Part shown: one piece after another, positions 1 through 5,833 of the stretch
Layout: each line of letters starts with the position of its first letter
Numbering within the stretch: position 1 is the first letter of the stretch
Source: Candidatus Rifleibacteriota bacterium
GTDB taxonomy: Bacteria > Riflebacteria > Ozemobacteria > Ozemobacterales > Ozemobacteraceae
DNA length: 15,980 nt
NCBI GenBank assembly: GCA_029560455.1
Contig: JAKQKW010000352.1
Span: 1-15,980, forward strand
Direction: 5' to 3'
Notes under the pieces: generated by a model
What the model saw: only the letters and a program-made list of their open reading frames with translations
What the model was told of the DNA's origin: nothing
The model's database searches: none
Program-made: the position numbers and the translations under genes

Positions 1-122
1 CGATGAAGGGCAAAGTCTGTGGAACAATCGCAGGGAAGGAGTTTGCCGACGCCCTGTTCTCTGTTTACATCGGCAATAATGCAGGTTTGCCCGGAATCAG
101 GGATGGACTTCTCGGAAGGTAA
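1..122 (+). CDS. Chalcone-isomerase-like protein, C-terminal fragment
   Basis: Only the last 39 residues lie in the window, in the frame whose codons begin at position 3; the stop is TAA at 120-122. The tail reads GKEFADALFSVYIGNN, then a short linker and GLLG. This matches, from memory, the usual ending of bacterial chalcone-isomerase-like proteins (Chalcone_3 type): a Gly-Lys-x-Phe helix, an aromatic-Leu/Ile-Gly turn, and a final helix ending in Leu-Leu-Gly. Those proteins are usually exported, about 170-190 residues long, and of uncertain function in bacteria; isomerase activity should not be assumed. The ATG at position 3 is internal, not the start. The assignment rests on a short tail and is therefore moderate. 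Confidence 0.55.
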   Translation, partial: MKGKVCGTIAGKEFADALFSVYIGNNAGLPGIRDGLLGR

Positions 123-261
123 AACTTAATATCTGATGCGATTTCTGGCATGCGAGGTCAAGGATGAGAAACAAATTTTTGGGAACCGGCCATCAGAGCT
201 TTGGGAAATACTACCCCGCGAACACTTACGATTTCTTTAATTCTTGTCAGCAGGATTACTA

Positions 262-801
262 ATGGGCATCTTCGATTTGTTTCTGCGTTTCAAAAAGGAT
301 CCGACACGCGACTGGCCGGCCGGAACAGTTTCTTTGCCCGAGATAGACCAGTCAGGAATGCTTTCCGGCCCCCTGAAATTTGGTTGCAACCTGCAACAGG
401 CGCGTTTTTTCGGCAAACCGGACAAATTTACCTGGAAAAGCAGCGAAAACTGTGAACTTCTCTATGCCCGTTCCGGTTTCCAGATTGAATTTGAATGCGA
501 CAAACTTGATTATGTCGCCTTTTTTATTGGCCCCGATGAATTTCTGCCTGATTTTCCGGGCCTTTCATTCTCACAACCGGTTGTAAGAGACAAGGCCGTC
601 TTCAATCAGAAGACAACCAGAGAATTTGTCAGGCAGATTTTTGGAACACCGGTAACAGAAGATATTGACGCAGACGAGACGATTATGACCTTTTCGAAAT
701 CCGGTATCATTCTGGAGTTTGAATTCAACCCCACCGGGTATCTCAAACGCTGGAACCTTTTTCCGGAAATCGTTCCCGGACAACACCTAGAAAAAAGCTG
801 A
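262..801 (+). CDS. Hypothetical protein with two similar halves
   Basis: I do not recognise a named family. The start is ATG 262, preceded by AGGA at 252-255 with a six-base gap; an in-frame TTG at 244 would add six residues but has no better ribosome site. The 179-residue product has no signal peptide or membrane segment. Residues about 49-89 and 127-167 look like copies of one unit. Each opens with Phe-Gly-(Lys/Thr)-Pro, then an acidic/polar stretch, an aromatic strand ending in Ser-Gly-(Phe/Ile), the strand FQIEFEC or IILEFEF, and a last aromatic strand (YVAFFIG / KRWNLFP). This suggests a duplicated beta-rich fold, somewhat like small immunity or lipoprotein-assembly folds, but no function can be assigned. 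The gene stands alone between non-coding stretches. Confidence 0.7.
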   Translation: MGIFDLFLRFKKDPTRDWPAGTVSLPEIDQSGMLSGPLKFGCNLQQARFFGKPDKFTWKSSENCELLYARSGFQIEFECDKLDYVAFFIGPDEFLPDFPGLSFSQPVVRDKAVFNQKTTREFVRQIFGTPVTEDIDADETIMTFSKSGIILEFEFNPTGYLKRWNLFPEIVPGQHLEKS

Positions 802-952
802 AACCCGCATAAATCAATCATCAAACCTGAATGGCCAGTGAAAAAGATCAGCCAGTCCTGTATAAGCGCCCGGAAACATCTTCCGCAAGACGGCTCAAAA
901 CTCTTGTTTATTCATCAAAAGCAAAGGGCAGCTGAACCCTGGCAACTTTCTT

Positions 953-981
953 CATACAACCACTGCCCGATCTGTTATAAT
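953..981 (+). promoter_or_regulatory. Extended -10 promoter of the antitoxin-toxin locus
   Basis: A perfect TATAAT lies at 976-981 with the extended -10 element TGT directly before it (973-975). The -35 hexamer at 953-958 (CATACA) matches only in its last three bases, as is common for extended -10 promoters. The start codon at 1011 lies 29 bases downstream and has the ribosome site GAGGTG at 1001-1006. Confidence 0.6.
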
Positions 982-1010
982 TTTATGGTATTGAATTCAA
1001 GAGGTGTAAT

Positions 1011-1223
1011 ATGGGGACAAAAGAAATTTTAAATGCAATAAAAAAGCTACCAGTAAGCGACCGGATGCTGATCGTTGAAAAAACTTTAAAAAACATCCGG
1101 GAAGCCGCAATCAAAAAAAATATGGAAGAAGCGGCAGATGCCTTGCTTGAAGATTATAAGTCAGACAAAGAATTAACAGCCTTTACTGCAATAGATTTCG
1201 AGTCGTTTTATGAAGCAAGGTGA
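1011..1223 (+). CDS. Antitoxin of a MazF-type toxin-antitoxin pair
   Basis: A 70-residue, highly charged protein that should bind and neutralise the MazF/PemK-type endoribonuclease encoded next. The N-terminal part (ILNAIKKLPVSDRMLIVEKT) is a predicted helical, possibly DNA-binding or dimerising segment. The C-terminus (KELTAFTAIDFESFYEAR) has the pattern I recall for antitoxins paired with MazF in Bacteroidetes-like loci, where it threads along the toxin. GAGGTG at 1001-1006 is a good ribosome site. The toxin start codon overlaps the last 14 bases of this gene, the usual translational coupling. The antitoxin is complete although the toxin is broken. Such antitoxins commonly repress their own promoter; that is inferred here. 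The gene is AT-rich compared with those right of 3.4 kb. Confidence 0.75.
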   Translation: MGTKEILNAIKKLPVSDRMLIVEKTLKNIREAAIKKNMEEAADALLEDYKSDKELTAFTAIDFESFYEAR

Positions 1224-1428
1224 GATCTGGCAGATTAATCTTGATCCAACCATTGGTGCTGAAATACAAAAGGTCAGGCCTGCAGTAATTGTTAATGACA
1301 ATTCATTAGGTAAACTCCCGTTAAAAATTATTGTTCCAATCACGGATTGAAAACAACGCTATGAAATTGCGCCGTGGATGGTAAATAAGACTTGCTTTAC
1401 GCAGGCTCAAAAGCCCCCAAATAAATAG
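1210..1428 (+). pseudogene. MazF/PemK-type mRNA interferase, broken
   Basis: From ATG 1210 the frame reads MKQGEIWQINLDPTIGAEIQ, then the VRPAVIVND core and LPLKIIVPITD: the classic N-terminal half of a MazF-type endoribonuclease, including the conserved Arg-Pro and Asp of the active-site strands. TGA at 1348-1350 then stops it after 46 residues. Reading through, the frame continues with KQRYEIAPWMVN, exactly the family sequence. The stop replaces the Trp of the ITDW motif (TGG to TGA, one base). After about residue 60 homology is lost, and the extended frame ends at TAG 1426-1428, against a usual length near 110. The C-terminal half, which carries further catalytic and dimer-contact residues, is absent, so two independent lesions inactivate it. 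Neighbouring genes use TGA as a true stop, so recoding is unlikely. Confidence 0.85.
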
Positions 1429-1445
1429 ATCTGACCTTTCGCTTT

Positions 1446-1474
1446 TTGGGACAGCTTTTTGAATTTTCTATAAC
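1446..1474 (+). promoter_or_regulatory. Candidate sigma-70-type promoter for the secreted protein gene
   Basis: TTGGGA (1446-1451), a 17-base spacer and TATAAC (1469-1474) match the -35/-10 consensus at four and five of six positions. They lie about 40 bases before ATG 1517 and after the broken toxin, so the downstream gene appears to have its own promoter. Confidence 0.45.
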
Positions 1475-1516
1475 ACCGCGGTATGGTTCTGGAAAAACCG
1501 GAGACAGGGAATGCAA

Positions 1517-2239
1517 ATGCAACAATCATTGATTCGTGATGGTTTTCGGATCGTTCTTCTGTTCTTTTGCTTTTTAATATGCCAAGGCAGTCAGGTGGCC
1601 ACCGGATCGCCCTTTTCTGACGGCTACGTCGACGAATCACCTAGCCATTCCCTTGTTCCGGTCCAATCGGATTTGCAGGTGCTCGAGCGCGAATGGCATC
1701 AGATCCCGGACGGACCGACGGTCGAGATGAGCATCGAGCACCTGCGGAAAATGGCCGATGCAGCCCGTCAGCTCATTGTTCTGACAATCAACGGCGCTGA
1801 TTATCCCGCTGAGAGTGTCTATTTCACGGACCAACCCGAGGGCTTCACCTGTCGACTGCTGGTGGCAGACGACACCGCCCATACGACAGAGTTTCCGCTG
1901 ACTCAGGCACCCATCCCCTACCAGGCGGGCATCAACTATCAACTCCGACGACTGCGGCCCCAGAACCTCCCGGTCCAACAAAGGCGCGAGCCAGGCGAGG
2001 CCCCCGCTGCGGCGAGCGACACCCGTGCATTGGCGACGTCCCCGGCATGGCCGGTGATATATACGGCTGATCCCGTTGAGATGCATGGCGCGACGTTTTC
2101 CGTCGAGATCCACCAGCCCGATTCTACAGGGCGCTTTCAACCGAAGCTTCGTCGAACAGACCGCCAGCAACTTCTTTTCCTGATCATCAAGGAACCGGAT
2201 ACCGAGTTCTACCGCAAGTATGTGTGGGTCATCGAGTAA
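1517..2239 (+). CDS. Secreted protein of unknown function
   Basis: I do not recognise this 240-residue protein. The start is placed at ATG 1517 because AGGGA (1506-1510) lies six bases before it; ATG 1511 is in frame but abuts that site. The N-terminus is a signal peptide: basic residues around LIRDGFR, then the hydrophobic core IVLLFFCFLICQG, with likely cleavage near ATG-SPF at about residue 30. A cysteine sits in the core but no proper lipobox is seen. The mature protein mixes helical (MSIEHLRKMADAARQLI) and beta-rich segments, and has an Arg/Pro/Ala-rich linker around residues 150-180 followed by a second beta-rich part ending YVWVIE. It may therefore have two domains. The gene is visibly GC-rich between AT-rich neighbours, which suggests a separate origin. 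Confidence 0.65.
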   Translation: MQQSLIRDGFRIVLLFFCFLICQGSQVATGSPFSDGYVDESPSHSLVPVQSDLQVLEREWHQIPDGPTVEMSIEHLRKMADAARQLIVLTINGADYPAESVYFTDQPEGFTCRLLVADDTAHTTEFPLTQAPIPYQAGINYQLRRLRPQNLPVQQRREPGEAPAAASDTRALATSPAWPVIYTADPVEMHGATFSVEIHQPDSTGRFQPKLRRTDRQQLLFLIIKEPDTEFYRKYVWVIE

Positions 2240-2341
2240 TACAAAAGTAAAGGTTTGTTTCCTGCGTTTGACACAAAGTGAACGAATATAGCCCTCGTCT
2301 CCAGGTAGTCAATTTTATGGCCAAAATTCCACACAACCGGA

Positions 2342-3325
2342 ATGACTGAAATGAAGCTCAAAGAAGCAATAAATCAATATATAAAATACTGTTTAACAGG
2401 CGATGTTAAGGGTGGATACGCCTTTCTGAAAAGCATTAATAACCCTTCAAAGAGTATTGTTAAATTCACCGGAAAGGTAGAGAACAGGTTTTTTAGAAAT
2501 AAGCCGTATCGGCGATTTAAAACTGACATCACCTGGGTAAGAGATGTTTTATCATCTTATTATGACTACTACATTGAAACGATGGCAGTTCGGATAGACA
2601 AAAAAACTGCTGAAATGAACCTTTTGCAGTCGTTAAAATCGCTCCCTTTCAATGCCAGCGGCTCTGATATCCATGAGGTAGAGGCCAGCATTTCTCAGAA
2701 GTTTAAATCTATCGGCTGGAACTTCCTCGGCGGTGTTACCCAGCCTTATTTTGGCCCTTACATTTATGAAGAACTTGAAGAGAAAACATACTCAGTCGAG
2801 CTTCCTGATGGTAACAGGAACCTGCCTGTCAAATTGATGAAAAAATTCCATTCGCTATCCTGGCTGGATTACGCAACTTTTGGGCTATGTGGCACAGGAG
2901 GCTGGGCAAAGCAGGATGGACTTTATTGCGTTGCCCAAAAATACGACATCAGTAGTGAAAATTTTCAAGTCAGCTATCTAAAACATGAAGCACAGCACTA
3001 TGACGACTATTTCCGCTTCCCCTTCCTTTCTGAAGGGAAACAGAAAATTTTAGAATACAGAGCAAAGCTTGCAGAATTGATTTATTCCAGCTCAGATGTT
3101 TTGTTTAAAAAATTCATGAAAGAAGCCAGGAACGACCAACATTATCCTCACCTGCTCGCCTCGTATCAGATTGAACAGGGTTTCAGAGAGCATCTGGGTT
3201 CGAAATCGAATGATCTGACGACCATAATCACAGATGTTCAACAAATACGTGAGGTTGCCCGCCTGCTTTATGCACGCAACACGGATGAACTTAAAAAAGG
3301 GCAATGCCGGGGCCAAAAAATCTAA
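2342..3325 (+). CDS. Putative cytoplasmic metallohydrolase with HExxH motif
   Basis: A 327-residue protein with no signal peptide. Residues 211-224 read SYLKHEAQHYDDYF, so H215-E216-A-Q-H219 is a zincin HExxH motif. A Glu at 238 in LEYRAKLAEL is a plausible third zinc ligand, giving a gluzincin-like arrangement. Before it lies a conserved-looking block SWLDYATFGLCGTGGWAKQD followed by GLYCV. The N-terminal 120 residues are helical and charged. I cannot name the family, and protease activity is an inference from the motif. ATG 2342 and ATG 2351 are both possible starts; neither has a strong ribosome site (a GGA at 2339-2341 suits 2351 slightly better). The gene is AT-rich, unlike the GC-rich gene before it, and is convergent with the AlkD-like gene. 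Confidence 0.7.
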   Translation: MTEMKLKEAINQYIKYCLTGDVKGGYAFLKSINNPSKSIVKFTGKVENRFFRNKPYRRFKTDITWVRDVLSSYYDYYIETMAVRIDKKTAEMNLLQSLKSLPFNASGSDIHEVEASISQKFKSIGWNFLGGVTQPYFGPYIYEELEEKTYSVELPDGNRNLPVKLMKKFHSLSWLDYATFGLCGTGGWAKQDGLYCVAQKYDISSENFQVSYLKHEAQHYDDYFRFPFLSEGKQKILEYRAKLAELIYSSSDVLFKKFMKEARNDQHYPHLLASYQIEQGFREHLGSKSNDLTTIITDVQQIREVARLLYARNTDELKKGQCRGQKI

Positions 3326-3365
3326 TTAATCAAAATTCTGGATGCAGAAGAGTTAAGATTAATTA
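3323..3365. terminator. AT-rich inverted repeat between convergent genes
   Basis: A perfect nine-base inverted repeat (TAATTAATC at 3323-3331, GATTAATTA at 3357-3365) with a 25-base loop spans the gap between the HExxH gene and the AlkD-like gene and is followed on the plus strand by a run of A. The stem is weak and the loop long, so a terminator role is uncertain. Confidence 0.25.
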
Positions 3366-3401
3366 AAAAACATGAACAGATAAATGGTCAGATAGGGCCT
3401 G

Positions 3402-4166
3402 CTATCGGCGCCTTTGTGCAACCAGCTTTTTGCGCAGGGGGGCGGGAAGCTTCTCACTCGTTGCCTGCCAGGCCGCTGCTGAAATCTGGTCGAGCTGCGC
3501 CTCGATAAAGCTCAAAGCCGCCTCGGGGTAGCAGTTGTAAATCTCTCTGATGGTCCAGCCGACGCCCTTCTGCACGTAATATTCGTCATCGGCGAGCAGA
3601 TTGGTGACCATGCCGATCAACAGCTTATACGGCAGTATTTTTTTGCGGAGCCTGGAATAATAAAGCAGGCTTACTACCGACTGCCGGCGTTTCCAGGGGT
3701 TATCGGAACGGTTCCAGTTCTGCAGAACCGGCAGAACCAGCTCAGGCATTTCTTCGAGCGCCCGGGCATAGATCGACGAAAGCCCGTCGCTGTGCGCCCA
3801 GTTGTCGCATTTTTCGATCCAGCCCGAAATGGTGTTGAATTCATCGACCGACAGAGACTTCTTCTCGTAATGATAAATAGGCTGGCTCATCTCTTCGAAA
3901 TATTTGCCGTTTTTCCAGATGTGGTCGAAAATCTCAAGCACTCTGTCAGGTGCATAGCGCAGAAAGCTGTAACCTGCCTTGAGAGCGGCGCGCGACTGCG
4001 GAACCGACAGCCCGAGAGTCGGTGTCGGCGAATTGTAATGATTGCCCGGCTTTAAAACGGCCAGAGAGGCAAGCCTGTCTTTTACTTCCTGCAGGTATTT
4101 CTGCAGATCAGGCCCCTGTCGAACAATGTTGTCTGTTTTTGCAGCTGAGTTTGTCTGTTTAGGCAT
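3402..4166 (-). CDS. AlkD-like DNA alkylation repair protein
   Basis: This 254-residue all-helical protein resembles the AlkC/AlkD DNA glycosylase family of HEAT-like repeats, which excise bulky or positively charged alkylated bases. Family-like motifs appear in order: CDNWAHSDGLS (residues 120-130, aligning with the catalytic Trp-Asp region of AlkD, Asp likely 127), NPWKRRQSVVSLL (156-168, with the conserved Trp and Arg), and EYYVQKGVGWTIREIY (195-210, with the conserved Trp 204). The length fits the family (about 230-250). The start is placed at ATG 4166. The open frame extends 45 residues further, to 4301, but that part is unlike the family and would run through the region holding the promoter of the divergent acetyltransferase gene. 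Ribosome-site support is weak. Catalysis is inferred. Confidence 0.8.
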   Translation of the reverse strand: MPKQTNSAAKTDNIVRQGPDLQKYLQEVKDRLASLAVLKPGNHYNSPTPTLGLSVPQSRAALKAGYSFLRYAPDRVLEIFDHIWKNGKYFEEMSQPIYHYEKKSLSVDEFNTISGWIEKCDNWAHSDGLSSIYARALEEMPELVLPVLQNWNRSDNPWKRRQSVVSLLYYSRLRKKILPYKLLIGMVTNLLADDEYYVQKGVGWTIREIYNCYPEAALSFIEAQLDQISAAAWQATSEKLPAPLRKKLVAQRRR

Positions 4167-4220
4167 ATATTCACTGAATCTAATGCACCGGCCGCGATTT
4201 GTCCATACGAAGACATAAAA

Positions 4221-4249
4221 TTGCCCAAAAACCTGATTTACAATACAAT
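4221..4249 (+). promoter_or_regulatory. Promoter of the acetyltransferase gene
   Basis: TTGCCC (4221-4226), a 17-base spacer and TACAAT (4244-4249) match the sigma-70-type consensus at four and five of six positions. They lie in the divergent gap between the AlkD-like gene and the acetyltransferase, about 70 bases before ATG 4319. Confidence 0.5.
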
Positions 4250-4318
4250 GAAACGGATGAGAAACAGGTCTGAATTCTTCTGGTCGCGAATAAACCGGCA
4301 AAGCGTGGGTGGAAAATC

Positions 4319-5191
4319 ATGATTGTTCAAAGACTCTGCGACTTAAGCGACAAGACGGCGACCGACGTTGTCGAACTGCTTTATGGCGCGCAGATAACCG
4401 GCAAGCAGAGCCGCGAGGATATAAGAAATTTTGTGACCGGGCGTTATTTCGACACCGCGCGCTTTATGCTGGCTGCTGTCGATGACGACCGCGTGCTGGC
4501 AACTGGCGGTGCAGTGGTTGCCGAGACCAGCCGCGGCGAAATTTTTATAACCGCCATGGCGGCGGCCCCGGGCGCAGAATCGGCGCTGAATGACATTCTC
4601 AGGCAGATTCTTGCCGACATTGCCGTGTTTCCCGACTGCCTGGTTAAACTCGGCATCGGCGGCGAAACGAAGGTTCCTGCGGGTTTCCCGGGTGCCTTCG
4701 GCTTCAGTCAGGCATATTCACTACTGCAGATGAAGTTCACCGGCAAGCTGCCAGTCGCAAAAAGCGCTGCCCAGATCGAGCTGTCACCCCTGAGCCCCGA
4801 TCACATAGACGAATACGTTTCGACCACCAACGCCGGCTTTGCCGGAACCCCCAATGCCGCCACCATTCAAGCCGACGACGCCAGGCAGATGCTCGACAAC
4901 GAAACCTTGCGCTGCGGGCTGATCAGAACCGACAATCACACCATCGGTTGTTACGAGCACAAGCTCGATGGCTCTGACGGCTGGATCGAATCTGTGAGCC
5001 TGCTGCCCGCTTCCAGAGGCAAAGGGAACGGGGGTGCGGCTGTCGTCAGACTGATCGAGATGCTGCGCCAGCTTGGCTCAGCAACGGTAAAACTGTCGGT
5101 CATCGATGCCAACGAAAAGGCCTACAGACTTTATCAGCGCCTCGGATTCGCTATCGACCGCGTGCTTTCCAGATGGTATGTGAAAAAATAA
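4319..5191 (+). CDS. GNAT-family N-acetyltransferase, double-domain
   Basis: A 290-residue protein ending in a clear GNAT domain (about residues 150-290). A beta strand WIESVSLLP leads into acetyl-CoA motif A, SRGKGNGGAA (R233-x-x-G236-x-G238), then a helix VVRLIEMLRQLG, a strand VKLSVIDANEKA and the typical YRLYQRLGFAI ending. The first 140 residues have GNAT-like strand order (MLAAVDDDRVLATGGAVVAE, then a helix) but no acetyl-CoA pyrophosphate loop, so they are probably a degenerate N-terminal GNAT, as in other tandem-GNAT proteins such as mycothiol synthase. The substrate cannot be told. GGTGGA before ATG 4319 is a good ribosome site. The next gene starts 18 bases after the stop, so the two are probably co-transcribed. 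Confidence 0.85.
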   Translation: MIVQRLCDLSDKTATDVVELLYGAQITGKQSREDIRNFVTGRYFDTARFMLAAVDDDRVLATGGAVVAETSRGEIFITAMAAAPGAESALNDILRQILADIAVFPDCLVKLGIGGETKVPAGFPGAFGFSQAYSLLQMKFTGKLPVAKSAAQIELSPLSPDHIDEYVSTTNAGFAGTPNAATIQADDARQMLDNETLRCGLIRTDNHTIGCYEHKLDGSDGWIESVSLLPASRGKGNGGAAVVRLIEMLRQLGSATVKLSVIDANEKAYRLYQRLGFAIDRVLSRWYVKK

Positions 5192-5208
5192 ACCAAAAGG
5201 GGAACCGG

Positions 5209-5748
5209 ATGAATAGAATTTTTACAGTATTGATCGTATTGTTTCTAGCTTTTACCGCCACGGCAGCGCACGCCCTGAAACCTGAAAAAACGCAGAGTGG
5301 CGCGCAACCGGTTTCCCTGCAGAACGGCTTTTATCTGATTCTTGAAGAACAGGCCGACCCGGCAAAGTTTGCAAAGACAGCTGACGACGAAGTAATTGTT
5401 GCCTATAGCCTAGATCATCTGGGCGTAACTGACCAGCCAACGCGGTATTTTCGGGTAAAAAACCTGCCAAATGTGGGTTTCAGCGCCGATGCCACAACCG
5501 AAGTCGGCGACAAAACCGAGGGAAAAACGACACTCAACGTGGTGCTGGGCGCAGGTAATGCCAAAGATTTTCAGCTCTTCACGGCAGCCAATATCGACCG
5601 GGCAGTGGCAATAGTAATCGCCGGCAAGGTCGTTACCGCCCACAAAATCAGAACCGAGATCGTCGGCGGCAGGATTCAGATTACGCGCTGCGGCGACGAT
5701 GCCTGCGAGCAACTGCACCTGTGGCTGAAAGACAACGTTGCCAGATAA
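5209..5748 (+). CDS. Exported protein resembling a stand-alone SecD periplasmic domain
   Basis: The start is ATG 5209, with AGGGGA directly upstream; an upstream in-frame start at 5173 would overlap the previous gene and has no such site. The 179-residue product begins with a clean signal peptide (MNRIFTVLIVLFLAFTATAA, cleavage after AHA at about residue 22). Residues about 120-177 follow the SecD periplasmic pattern: FxLFTxxNID, then RAVAIVIAGKVVTAHKIRTE, the IVGGRIQIT strand, and a helix DDACEQLHLWLKDN. In SecD the equivalent reads roughly Ala-Ile-Val-Leu-Asp-Gly-x-Val-x-Ser-Ala-Pro, then Ile-x-Gly-Gly-x-x-x-Ile. No SecD membrane segments are present, so this is a soluble periplasmic protein, not a translocase subunit. 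The likely disulphide pair C161/C166 flanks GDDA. Its role is unknown. Confidence 0.7.
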   Translation: MNRIFTVLIVLFLAFTATAAHALKPEKTQSGAQPVSLQNGFYLILEEQADPAKFAKTADDEVIVAYSLDHLGVTDQPTRYFRVKNLPNVGFSADATTEVGDKTEGKTTLNVVLGAGNAKDFQLFTAANIDRAVAIVIAGKVVTAHKIRTEIVGGRIQITRCGDDACEQLHLWLKDNVAR

Positions 5749-5762
5749 GGCCACGAAAGGCC

Positions 5763-5826
5763 CCTGGCAGGCTAAAAGTCACAGAGAATGAACGAAATTA
5801 AAACCTTAATTTTCTCTTCTGCCAGG
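5763..5826. terminator. Nested inverted repeat between convergent genes, likely bidirectional terminator
   Basis: Three nested pairings lie in the 85-base gap: CCTGGCAG (5763-5770) with CTGCCAGG (5819-5826); GAGAA (5784-5788) with TTCTC (5812-5816); and AATTAA (5796-5801) with TTAATT (5806-5811) around a four-base loop. The inner hairpin is AT-rich and followed by TTTCTCTT. The position between two converging transcription units fits termination from both sides, but the stem is interrupted. Confidence 0.4.
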
Positions 5827-5833
5827 TCTGCGG

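Noticed and set aside
838..1032. A 64-codon plus-strand frame before the antitoxin
   Set aside because: It starts at GTG, has no convincing ribosome site, overlaps the antitoxin promoter and start, and its product has no recognisable pattern.
1348..1350. TGA in the toxin read as Trp or selenocysteine
   Set aside because: Other genes here end at TGA, no selenocysteine-insertion hairpin is evident, and the frame is also truncated downstream.
1637..2170. A 177-codon minus-strand frame
   Set aside because: It is antisense to the secreted protein, which has a signal peptide, ribosome site and promoter; the reverse product shows no coherent features.
2268..2290. Promoter for the HExxH gene based on TTGACA at 2268-2273
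   Set aside because: The -35 match is perfect, but the only TATA-like sequence (2287-2292) is 13 bases away, too close, and nothing suitable lies at 16-18 bases.
4167..4301. N-terminal extension of the AlkD-like protein
   Set aside because: The 45 extra residues are unlike the family and would occupy the divergent promoter region.
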